This document shows, in pieces, positions 53,501 through 64,000 of a DNA stretch of 64,000 bases. Under the pieces are notes generated by a model. That model was not told where the DNA came from and searched no databases. It worked only from the letters and a program-made list of their open reading frames with translations. The position numbers and the translations under genes were made by a program. How positions within the stretch are numbered: the first letter of the stretch is position 1; the number at the start of each line of letters is the position of its first letter. The stretch spans positions 62,001 to 126,000 of the forward strand of contig WIXG01000070.1 in NCBI GenBank assembly GCA_009869945.1, given 5' to 3'. This DNA is from Mesaphorura yosii. Taxonomy: Eukaryota; Arthropoda; Collembola; Poduromorpha; Tullbergiidae.

Positions 53501-54180
53501 GCTCGGGTTGGTAGTTGGCACGCAGATTTGCGAGTATTTCCAAGGTAGGCAGTAAGCTTTCGCTCTAATCGATCGAATTCAGGGTTCGGGTTTCTTCCCG
53601 TGACTACGCACACTGCATAGTTTCTTGGTGACTAATAGAGATTCTGGAACTGGGCTCGTGGGCTCTACCGCATTGCATTTGCCTTTGGCATTTACGTATA
53701 GAAGAGAACACGACACACGATCATGATGAGCCCGAAACGTGTGACTTGACTGTGGTGGTCAGACGATGAGTCTCGCACAGGAAGGAGATTAGGATACTGT
53801 CACTTGTATGTACAAAGGCAGACATTGAAGTCAACCTTTGCATTGCATCATGTGGGAAACTTCAAAGGACCTTTCCACTTTAAACTGTTCTCTCATCATT
53901 AAATTGTAGTTGATTGCTTCATTAAATTCATCACTTTGATTGCTAACGTGTGAACCCAGCGTACTTGCTTCGCAATGGTGATAAGTAGGAACTGGAATTA
54001 AGAACTTTTACTCTAGGTGTTGAGGATTTCGCAATGATTTCCTCCACCCCTTTCAATGTCTTTATACGAAGCTTATCAGCATCCGCACAGTGCATCATTA
54101 TCATCCCATCCTATCATCGAAAACGTATCCTCACAATTAGTGGCTCGTGCTTTAACTCCGTGCTCCCTTTCTACTTGTAG
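50515..54180. other. gene-poor region or large HMGCR intron
   Basis: No exon encoding the eight-helix sterol-sensing domain of HMGCR was recognised here. It ends in a very strong acceptor, CTCCCTTTCTACTTGTAG (54163-54180), proving that at least one HMGCR exon, coding or not, lies upstream. Confidence 0.4.
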
Positions 54181-54203
54181 AGAAAGAACAGATTGGAAAC
54201 AAC

Positions 54204-56381
54204 ATGAGTGACACTGGAGTCTCGAAGCCAACCAATGACCACGCGCAAAACAAAGCTCCACAAAGACCAAATGGGCTCGCAATCAACGACTGCTTGACTC
54301 GCTACAAAGCGGATGGATCGGCAAAGAATTTGACGGACGAGCAAATCCTGATGCTGGTCCGCAGCAAACATATCCAGAGTCATCAGCTGGAGAAATCCGT
54401 TGGAGATTTTGAGCGTGGTGTGGAGATCAGGTAAGAATTCGCCAAAACTCGTACAGCTTGATGGTTGTTCGCTAGTGCAAGTTCTGCAACATCTTTCTGT
54501 TCTAACACAGACGAAAGCTGGTAGCTGAAACAATGACTCCTGACAACGATGGTGCTGATGAATTGGCATTCTTGAACCAACTCCCATACAAGAGTTATGA
54601 CTACAACAAGGTGTTGGGACAATGCTGTGAAAATGTGATTGGTAAGTGTTAATTTCATTAATCCTCTTAATACGAACTTGTAAGTCGATGCAAGCATGAG
54701 AATAGTATTACAGACATTGTCTCTTGTAATCGTGCAGGTTACGTGCCGGTTCCAGTTGGCGTTGCTGGACCATTGCTGCTTGACGACAAAGTCTATCACG
54801 TCCCGATGGCCACAACCGGTTAGATACTTCACTTACTGATTTTATTAAAACAGTTAACCAGAACTAATGAACAATTTACTATTGAACATATTACAGAAGG
54901 ATGTCTTGTTGCAAGCACTAACCGCGGTTGCCGTGCGCTTTCAACTAATGGTATTAAGAGCACCGTCGTCGCTGATGGCATGAGCCGAGGACCTGTTGTG
55001 CGATTTCCAAACGCTGTCAAAGCTGGCAAAGCAATGATTTGGTTCAACTCCTCCGAGAACTTTGACAAGATTCGTCAACATTTTGACTCAACAAGCCGAT
55101 TTGCACGCCTGCAGAAAATCCACGCTACTTCTGCTGGCAGATTTGTCTTTATCAGATTAGTGGGTAAGTGGATTTATTCATATGATATTATTCGTAATAT
55201 ACTGCAGTATCGTAACCAAACATATTCGCATATTGTTTATATTGCAGCCAAGACTGGAGATGCCATGGGCATGAACATGATATCAAAAGGAACTGAAATT
55301 ACGTTGAAGAAAATTCAAGAATCTGATCTTCCTGACATGGAAATTCTATCTCTAAGCGGCAATTTCTGCACTGATAAGAAACCAGCTGCAATCAACTGGG
55401 TTGAAGGCCGCGGCAAGTCGGTTGTCGCGGAGGCTGTTGTTCCGGCACATATCGTTGAGAGCGTCTTGAAAACTTCGACACCAGCCTTGGTAGAACTGAA
55501 TATTGCTAAGAATTTGGTTGGTTCGGCATTGGCTGGCTCAATAGGAGGTTTCAATGCTCATGTAAGTTTATTAAATTTATTGAACAGAGTTATTGAATAG
55601 AGTTATTGCTTAACAAAAGAAACTTTGTTTTTATAATTTAAGGCTGCTAACATTGTGACTGCCATTTACATTGCCACCGGACAGGTAAATATCTCCCAAC
55701 ATGTTTAAGATTGCGGTCGTTTGTTTTTCAACTAATTTAATAACTAAGTAATTTCTATTTACTTTCGTGATTGCAGGATCCCGCCCAGAACGTCGGCAGC
55801 AGCAACTGCATGACGCTGATGGAGCCATGGGGCGATGATGGCAACGATTTGTTCATTTCATGCACCATGCCCTCGATCGAAGGTAAGTCTTTAAAAACAA
55901 ACAAATCGTTGGTGAGCCAATCAGCGCGTAGCAATTAACAAATTGATGAATCCTACTCTCTGATTGGCCCTTTCCCATTTACTCAGGCTAATTAACGCCT
56001 TGCCTATTTATTACAGTTGGAACCGTCGGAGGCGGCACGATCCTTGATGCTCAGGCGTCCTGCCTGAAGATGCTCGGTGTCCATGGCTCACATCTCACGG
56101 ATCCTGGTGAAAACGCCCGAACCCTCGCTCGCATCATTTGCGCCACCGTTCTGGCTGGTGAACTCTCACTCATGTCAGCTCTAAGTGCTGGTCATTTAGT
56201 TAAATCGCATATGAAGCATAATCGATCTTCAACAAACCTTAACGAAAACTTGAGCAATCCGGGTAGTCCAGTGAAAACTCCTACCTCACCGATTGATTCC
56301 TTAACCAGTTCGATAGCCAAGAACTTCTCTCTCGACATTGAGCAGTTAGGCACCTTTCCAATCGGTTGTAAGCCAGTATAA
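54204..56381 (+). CDS. Hmgcr: HMG-CoA reductase, catalytic domain without membrane region
   Basis: Eight exons give 510 aa in frame: 54204-54430 (exon from 54181), 54511-54641, 54738-54818, 54897-55163, 55248-55561, 55643-55684, 55777-55882 and 56017-56381. It makes mevalonate from HMG-CoA with two NADPH, the committed step to isoprenoids; in arthropods it feeds juvenile-hormone-type sesquiterpenoids rather than sterols. The catalytic set is intact: Glu in TEGCLVAST, Lys region GDAMGMNM, Asp in GQDPAQN and His in AGHLVKSHM. The regulatory Ser next to it (HNRSS) is present. Typical membrane forms have about 850-900 aa; here no sterol-sensing domain is visible. A soluble HMGCR form is known from lobster. 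The start ATG at 54204 is the first in its exon, but the frame is open back to the acceptor. Upstream coding exons may exist. Confidence 0.93.
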
Positions 56382-57662
56382 AAGTGATACATGCTAACCT
56401 GTGTTGTTTGTGCATAGGATTTGTGGGTTAAGTGTCCTATTAACATTATGACTTATGATTAGGTTTGCAAAATGAAGTCTCACGGACAAAATATTTTCTA
56501 GTGGTTATTATTCTTATTACGTGAAATATTTACAGTATTTAAGTTATTTTAAGTGAACAATTGAAGTAGTACATGCTTAGGTTTACGTGGCATAACTTTA
56601 ACGTTACAAAATGAAACTGGTGATGTTTACCGTTACGATAATTAAGTTACTCAAAGTAAAAATAATGCTTTGTATATACTCTTTTCATTGCCTTCCTCCG
56701 TAAGGGTAAAGTTAAAGTACTTGCATTTACATATTATCATCATGAACTTGTAAAGCATGTATACTCTAGTGTATCGTACGATAGCAAAAGGTGATCTAGA
56801 CGTAAAAGTTAGGCTATTATCAAAGACGCATCAATTAGCTAAGCCAAGCATTACATTGCATTGTGACAATAATAAAGACAGCTATCAAAGAAAAATGTTA
56901 GTCAGAATTATAATGAACGAACAATATATACGAAATGCGAATAATATGAGAATATTACTTTATAGATCCAACATCAATCAACTTCTAGTGCTAATTTAAT
57001 AAATTAGTAATGCATCTTCTGTGTTCAAGTACTCGAACTCATTCTCGTACTCGAATTCGAATTTCGCAGTTTGCGATTCGCTCCTCTTCCACAGCATATT
57101 TCATATTTCACGGCACGGTACACAACACAATAGAATTTTCACAAGACACGAGACAGTAACAACATTTGACATTGATAAGACATGATGCATATCATAATAA
57201 TAGTTACAGTAGCACGAGAGCACGAAAGGGCAACCTGACATTAATTGCACTGCTTTGCATGGCTATTTAAATATTCAACAATTTGATATACATGTACATA
57301 GACATTTTGCATTTACGTTTGAAGCAACAAGAATATACGTGTACAACAAGAACAATTTTAGTCCATATATTGATTATTTGCTTTAAGGTGATTGATTTCT
57401 CAAAATACTTTCCCTAGTTAGTGTAGCGTTCGTTAGAACTTAGAACAATGCAAGAAAATGCACGTACAGTTTATATGTATTAGTTAAGTAATGTCTTCAT
57501 CTTTTTCATTGCACAGTTAATTTTTAAGAGATTTAAGGTTAAGAATTTCAAGTTTGCATTTGCAAGGATTGATGTTGCCTGACTTGACTTGCATTAGTCA
57601 CAACCATTTCTGGCTTGACCGCTCAAGCCCCCACGACCTCTGACCCAATACTAATAGTCAGT
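56382..57662. other. convergent 3' flank of HMGCR and endophilin-B
   Basis: AT-rich tail-to-tail spacer with AATAAA at 56871-56876 (plus strand, about 490 nt after the HMGCR stop). No gene or repeat seen. Confidence 0.5.
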
Positions 57663-60600
57663 CTAAAGGAGCATGATGCACGACTTTGGAATCTTGCCGT
57701 GGCGGTCCGCCTTCATTGCGATGTAGTAGTCCATGTCCGGACTGTCAGCGACTCGAACTCTCTGCAAAATGGCACAAAATATTTAATGCGCAAGATGGTT
57801 GGTCTGGCCAATGACCGAACTTACTTCATTCGCCTTGAGACTGATTTCGTCCGGTGTTTTCGCTTCGTAATCGTACATGACCTTTGCTGGCATGCCTGAT
57901 AAAACAATAAAACAAAGGAACGGCGTGAGTAAAGCTGAAGAAGTTTGAACTTGCTTGCACCTACTGAGATTCAGATTTCTCAATAGAAAACCTGATCCGA
58001 AAGATGAGGAAACAAGAAAGTGTTCGTGTGTGAGAATCATTAAGACTTAGTGGTTCAGTTATAATTGGTGAGATGTTAGCTCCTGGAATTGTGTCAATTT
58101 GTGTAACCTAAACCTATCGATCACACGTGGAAGGTAAGGTTATTATCTTTTTGGTGAAGATGAAGAACAAAGTTTCAAGAAGCGAACAAGTACATCATTT
58201 TCACTCTTCAACAATTTCAGATGGCTGAACGACCTGGTCCAACCCAATACCATTGGATACCAAACCAATCACCAGTTTACTTCTTCAGGGATGTTAAGTC
58301 GAATGATGTTGCTGCTGCAGGCTCTTCGAGTGATGATCGTTGTGAGTGTCTGCGCGATTGAATGGGCATATTGATCCTTCGATGTAACAATTCATGTCTT
58401 CCAGATACGCAAGGTACAACTGAACAGGGCAAGACTTCAATTCGAACCGAAGAAATTCATGGCGAGGGAACTAAGGTATCAGCTTAACTATTTATATAAT
58501 TCTTTAACGTTTAACGAAATGTTTAAGTAAACACGTTTTGTAGGGGATAAAATTCGGCTGCAGATTGTGAATACACAAATGCTAGAAGGAAAATTGTTTC
58601 CAACCATGTATACCAAGTACACACGGGCTACCTCAAGAAGTAAGTCCAGTCACGCTTTCTCCAAAGGATTTTGCCTGCTCAGGCCCATAACTTTTTTTGG
58701 AAGCGTCTCTGACACTTGAGACCACTTTTTCTGAGCTCAGTATAGTCAAATTAGTCTATACTATCAGTTTCAAGACATTTGGCCACGTGTCGCTATAATA
58801 GGAATATACACAACTCAGTAGCGATATTCAGGAGTCACTTGAACTTGAATACGACGATGTGGAGAAGCTATTTGAGTTCAGTAATCGCATTCGTTTCAAA
58901 TATGTTTACTTCGTTGTCGTTTGGATGAAGACGATCCAGTCAGGATTAGTAGTCAAGAATAAGTGGGAGAATATTGAAGTTGGATGGTATGTCGGAATTT
59001 CAGACCGCGACAGCATTCACAAGTACCTCTACAAGAAGAGTAACCCATCCACAATCCGCAAAGCTACTGAAAATGGTCGGCATGCATACTTGCCCCATGT
59101 TGAGATGTTCGTCCCTGGGGACAAGATTAACTACTCTGGAAAGGCTGAGAAATGTGAAGTATTATACCAGGTAAGTGACGGTCAACATCGGCAGCAATCT
59201 ATATTAACAACCTTGACCGTTCCTGATTAATTAATGTATGTAACAGATGGTGGGGATTGGTTTGATGCGACGAGGTACTCGCTTAGGCATGAAGTTGGTT
59301 CCTCTAAATGATCGCTTTGAGTTAAAGCGAATTGAAGATTTGACCTCACTGAAGAGCAGAGATCAGCCTATGCAATCGGACGGCAGGAGAAATATAACCT
59401 CATTTGCTTAGAAAATTGTGGAAAGCAACAGGATGGTGATAACCAGTTTTACTCCTTCATGACACAACTCCGTATGAATCCATCAAATATAAAGAAATTG
59501 GAGTCCGAGGATAAGGAGAATGAAGACTCAAGTGAAGACGAAGATGAGGAAGAAAAACCCGATACCCTAGATTGTGAAAGTCGTTAGAGAGTGCTGAGTC
59601 TTTCTTACTTAATTAACTTTTCATAATGTTGGTTATATTGTGAGGATTTGCACTATTCAGGTTAGGTTAGGTTGAAACTAATTGGCTAGTTGTTTTGAAA
59701 TTTGTTATCTTTAAACTTCTTCTCGCTGTGCACTCTTTAAATTGTCACTGAGTAAAGGTAGAAAGCAGAAACTCACCCGCACTAATCATGCCATCATCTT
59801 CAAACGTCGAATTCTGCTCATGATCGTCGATGCTCGCTGACGGCTGAAGGCTCACACTGGACAAGGGCATGCTTCAGTTTGCATCGCATAGCGTCAAGAA
59901 TTTTCAGATTATTCAAGTGTAGAATTGTGCAAACGTGTCAACAAAAGAGTAAGCGTTCGAATTGCAAGATGAATGACGAATGTTTTGATGATGTAATGAG
60001 CATTGAGTATGGCAAGTTGCAAGTGCAGCAGGCAGAAAATATGAGAAAGGCAAAAGATCAAATTAAAGTCGGCCGTATAAAAAATTAAACCAACCAAAAT
60101 CCAAGCCTAACACTTACTTTTCCAGATCCCGACTCAGAAGCAGCATCAACTGATGACAATGCTCATAGTACGTTGTCTGTGAAGTCACCATGTGCTTGAG
60201 AACAAAAGTACATCAACAGTAAAACAGTACACCACTTACAGGGGTCGGGAGTATGAAAAATATGGTGCTTGACTTATCTGTTTGAGATTCTCGACATGAC
60301 GGTCACGAGCTGCCAGCATGATTTCTAGATGAGCCTTGACCACTTCACCTTGCTGCTTGAACTCTGCTTCGGCCGTCACGACGTCTTTCTCAGCCTGAGA
60401 AGAGGAAATTCCAGCATAAAGACGTCAGTCGTGTAGCAAGTTTCGTAAGAACCCTGACACTAATAACGCTAGTAAGCACGCGAATGAGATAATTAATTAC
60501 CTGTTGAACAAGCGCACGCGGATCTGTCCCGTCCTTCTGCATACAACGTAGAAATGATATAACTTTGTAAACAATGGTTCTAGAGCGTGAATTTCTTGTG

Positions 60601-61657
60601 CATTCTTACGGCAGGCAAACTGCTCAGAGTGCGCCCCTTTCGCAGCCTATTCTTTGCTGCATCCAAATCCAGGCGCTTGTTCTCCAGAAGTTTCCTCTCC
60701 CTCGTCACATTCTTGACTTCGTTTTCCAGAAACCGATTCAGTGGGTCAGAGTAAGCGTTCAGCGCAGATGAGATGAATTCGCGCTCCTCCTGACCAAGCT
60801 TCAATTCGTTTTGCCCAACTTTTATCAGAATACTCCCTGATTGTCAAAATACATTCGCGAGTTTCATCAGCTAATGTCCACCACTAAGAATTAACTACTT
60901 CTGTCACGAGCTTACCATAGGCGGTTCCGGCACCGAATTCGTTCCCGGCTTCTATCATCCCTTGTCCGAGGCACTCCATATTGCTCATTCGCGGCGCACG
61001 CTTCTTGTTCTCAATTTTCTCCATGAGATAATCCTCCACGCGATACCCTGCAGAAGATCGCGTTCAATCATATGAACACGAGTCCAAAATCCGTACGAGA
61101 GCGAGCATACCGGGATTTGGCACGAGAACAGAATCGAGATCCTTGACAATTCGTTGTGTCCAGTTCCGTGCCGAATCGCCATGTCGCATCAAGCGTTCCA
61201 GTTGCGGATCTAAAGTTGTCTTTTCTCCAGAGTATAAGGCTTCTTCAGTCATCTGTCAAATGCCAAAAGAGAAACCGTAGGCGTCTCTTGGACAATGCGA
61301 CAACGCGTGATGGAGAAAGTGACCAACTGATGTTTGACGTACCCACAGAGAATGGACATTAGGCTAAACTGTCTAATACAGAGGGCTCGTTACCCGATAA
61401 AGTGAAAAATAAACAAATCCTGGGTTCAAAAAACTGATTTTGAGCCCAATGCTTCAGGAATAGAGGCTATTGTCCATAGTGATAGCGCTTTGACGCTATT
61501 TTTAATTTGAACTTTTCAAAAATTTCCAATGATCGAGTTGCAAGCCCTCGGGTATTAGGCACTTTAGCCTAATGCCCAGACTCGGTGGACGTACCTGTAC
61601 TGCTCTGGAGATGAAGGATCCAGCTTCCCCCACGAGTTTCTTAACGTTGAAGTCCAT
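57663..61657 (-). CDS. endoB: endophilin-B (SH3GLB family), BAR plus SH3 protein
   Basis: Ten exons give 347 aa in frame (human SH3GLB1 365): 61595-61657, 61111-61252, 60916-61047, 60610-60836, 60501-60536, 60278-60394, 60118-60194, 59777-59856, 57825-57895 and 57663-57761. It starts MDFNVKKL followed by FISRAVQ, the amphipathic helix of endophilin-B. The BAR domain carries EEALYSGEKTTLDPQLERL, FGAGTAYG and ERKLLENKRLDLDAAKNRL. A Ser/Asp-rich linker leads to a C-terminal SH3 domain (AKVMYDYEAKTPDEISL...GKIPKSCIMLL). Endophilin-B bends membranes in mitochondrial dynamics, autophagy and endosomal traffic. The intron 60195-60277 has donor ATAAGT instead of GTAAGT, though phase and sequence fit. 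The large intron 57896-59776 holds an opposite-strand broken gene. Confidence 0.95.
58221..59586 (+). pseudogene. unrecognised multi-exon gene with frame breaks, antisense inside an endophilin-B intron
   Basis: Exon-like pieces: 58221-58341 (ATG right after a TTTCAG acceptor, MAERPGPTQYHW), 58405-58475, 58549 or later to 58639 (LQIVNTQMLEGKLFPTMYTK), 58832-59170 (LEYDDVEKLFEFSNRIRFKY, GWYVGISDRDSIHKY, ending in a CAG|GTAAGT donor) and from 59247. Several have good splice sites and clearly protein-like sequence, but the phases clash between pieces 2, 3 and 4. In the last piece the frame shifts near 59335-59345. The shifted frame then runs DLTEEQRSAYAIGRQEKY to an acidic tail (SSEDEDEEEKPD) with stop at 59584-59586. 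I do not recognise the family. It may be a decaying duplicate, a fossil insertion, or a gene with assembly errors. Confidence 0.45.
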
Positions 61658-64000
61658 ATTGCTGTTTATCGAAAGATAATCACAGTGCTCGGTTGCAGTT
61701 CTTTCGCTTGCAGAGAGTAAGAATTGTAAGGACGCCAAAATCTGTACTGTTGTGTAGTTATCACGTACGACGAACGAGTGCAGTATCAAAAGCGTAGGAC
61801 AAGAAGGACAATGTCGGTGATGGCATATGAGAGTATGATTATGTTAACAAGAGGCAACTTTCTGCGTAGACGTAAAATAATTAACGACTAATCCCAACGA
61901 GAACGTTTTCACCCTGGCTCAGGATTCAGGGTCCACGCTCACATGGGATTCGGGTTTATTGCTAAACGAATTATGAAAGAGCAGAATGAATTATCTAGAT
62001 GCTCGAGATGCTGATGCTAGCCACAACGCGCTCGCTTCGAGTGTGTATATGTACGTGTGTGGCGAGGGTAATTCCTTTTTGTCTGCAACTGCGGTAGACA
62101 GGAATTTTCACTTTGGCAACTTTCATGCTCGCTCGGCTCGCTACACAGTCTGAATGTCTGAAGCCCCAGTTCCAGTTCTAGAGTTCGAGTTCTAGTTCTG
62201 GACTTCCAAAATGATGCAATGGTCTCTCGTTTTCGTCGCGATTCTCACGTGCTAGCGTAGCACTAGTACTATTAGTGGTATCGAGTATTCTGATTATCCA
62301 GGAGGCAGGGCAGCCGTGGCGTGGCAGGTTGGAGTTACGTGGTGTTGAACCATTGAGACCAGGCGAACGAAGGAATGGATGAATGAAGACGGCAGGAAAG
62401 TCGACAGTCGACGCAGACACGTAGAAAGCAGAAACAGAAGCTAGCAGGCATTTTGTTATGTGGAAGTTATGGAACTTAACGCGGTTTGTATTACCAGCAC
62501 GTAGCCAGATGCAGTGAGCGAGCCAGCATTTGGAGAAATTGGAGAGCCAAGCGCGACGCCAAGCCAAGCCAGACCAATTCAACGGCTCGATCAATATTGA
62601 AACTCGGGTATCATAGGCCAGCAAGCCATAAAATGAGATAACTAGCGAGTGAATGCAAGCCTCGTGGTGTAATATTTGGGCCAACCAGCCACTCTACGCA
62701 CTGTTCTAAAGCGAAGCATGCAGCCCTGCAAAAATACGTGGCATAGCGTCAACGTTCGTTAGTTGGTATTTACTATTCTAAACTCATATTTCTATTTGTT
62801 TACTACAACTCGTGGACTCATGCTCGATGCTCCATGGTCTCAGTGCTGGAATTCGCACTCGTACTACTCCAGGGGCTTTTCTCGCGTGCAGCAAGCGAAT
62901 AACGAATGGGCAAGACTCAAGACAGGCATGGTGAAAGTGGAACAAAAGTTTTCTGCACGGCTGCGACCAAGACGAGAAAACGAGATGAGCGTGCAAACTG
63001 CAAACGCGAACTTCTCCCACACACTCAAAGCACATGGCATGGCAATCTTTTCATGCGCTGTGCCTGTGCCGTGCTTGTGATTACTATTGCCATTGCCATT
63101 TCGATTGCTCAAAGTTTTTCTAACTTTGGCTTGACTTGACTCGTCTCGTCAACACCATTAAAGCATTTGTGGCTGATGCTTCGAGCTTTTGGTGTTCTGG
63201 CGCAGAAGCGACGGGGAGTGGAGAAAATGGGAGCGGTAAAGTAGACGCAACAAAGCGCGAAGGATAGCATAGCATGGCGTGGAGAAAGCAGTGCAAACTG
63301 GATAGAAATCCGGATGCGGACCGACCCTGCAACATTTGGCATGCACATGTTGACTGGCTGGGCCAAAATGCGAAACGTAAAAGAAACTTTTGCATTCCAT
63401 CGTTGAAGGTTCCATAATGGCAGCACTTCGAAGTTCGAAGAAGTACATGACCATATTTTCAAACTCCTCGCTTTCTCTTGTCTCCTGCTCACACGGACCG
63501 AACCTGACATTAGAATTACAACTTAATGCGTCAGTTGGGAATTCAGCAGCATCCCAAGTATAAGCCATTCGCTGTAAAATGATCGCTTTTATGTAAATTT
63601 ACTTTATGATCACTTCGCACATGCAGTAGCTCCGCCGAGCCGAGCAACAGCCGGAGGAAAACTTTCAGACAGCAGCAACCTCGGAGGACAGAACAAATTC
63701 TCCGTGCTGGGTGCAAGGCAGAGAGTACGATGTCAATTTATCTTTTGTGGCAACCCTGGAACACTTCCAACTGGAACTAATATCAAAGGCTAAAGGTCGG
63801 GGCAGATAAATGAGCAAGATATTTTTTCCTGTCTTTGGAAATTTAGGGATTTGTTTGTCCTCTCAACAAAGAACGATGATGGCAAAAGATCCCGTTTCAA
63901 GATAGCAAATGCGATGCGGCATGCAACTGATTATGACTATGTGTCTCAATGAATGAAGATGAAAATCTTTGAGTCTCTCATCACAATGGCCGTGACTGGA
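61658..64000. other. endophilin-B 5' flank, no gene seen
   Basis: 2.3 kb to the window end. Overlapping open frames at 62.2-63.6 kb on both strands reflect a G+C-richer stretch; none has a recognisable motif or splice context. The endophilin-B promoter and 5' UTR should lie at its left side. Confidence 0.4.

Noticed and set aside
62178-63568. several 80-170-codon ORFs on both strands near the window end
   Set aside because: Mutually overlapping frames with biased composition and no recognisable domains, most likely a G+C-richer promoter-distal region.

Overview
This is eukaryotic nuclear DNA, most likely from an arthropod. Genes are split by short GT-AG introns, intergenic DNA is AT-rich, and every recognisable protein is an animal housekeeping family. 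The B56 subunit of PP2A looks like insect widerborst at its N-terminus, and the SET/MYND gene resembles the arthropod SmydA group. I cannot name the species. Exon borders were worked out by hand from splice sites. For eleven genes the coding exons keep phase throughout and end at a stop; for a twelfth, NDUFAF5, only the 5' end lies in the window.

Layout. 0-10 kb: 5' end of NDUFAF5 (-), an EHD/Past1 membrane-remodelling ATPase (-), an unidentified small multi-exon gene (-), mitochondrial ribosomal protein uS2m (+) and a DHRS7-like dehydrogenase (-). 10-27 kb: the long PP2A B56 gene (-). One intron holds a same-strand nested locus, a broken C2H2 zinc-finger gene followed by an overlapping 238-codon ORF. 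27-36 kb: SmydA-like SET/MYND gene (+), adenosylhomocysteinase (-) with a fold-back MITE in intron 1, and tubulin cofactor B (+) head-to-head with it. 38-42.4 kb: a ZDHHC1/11-type palmitoyltransferase (+) and an HSD17B11/13-like short-chain dehydrogenase (-) whose active-site Lys is Gln.

43.7-46.1 kb is a repeat island: a decayed Tc1-family transposon with about 210-bp terminal inverted repeats, then a second inverted-repeat element. 46-54 kb is gene-poor. 54-56.4 kb encodes an HMG-CoA reductase catalytic domain with no membrane domain that I could find. 57.6-61.7 kb is endophilin-B (-). One of its introns contains an opposite-strand gene with several frame breaks, and another intron has an unusual AT donor. 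The rest to 64 kb looks like 5' flank.

The genes do not form one pathway. They are unrelated cell-maintenance genes: mitochondrial function (NDUFAF5, uS2m), membrane traffic (EHD, endophilin-B, ZDHHC), methylation (AHCY, SmydA), phosphatase targeting (B56), tubulin folding (TBCB) and lipid or isoprenoid metabolism (HMGCR, two SDRs). The main oddities are two intron-nested decaying genes, a pseudo-catalytic SDR, a soluble-type HMGCR and several inverted-repeat elements.
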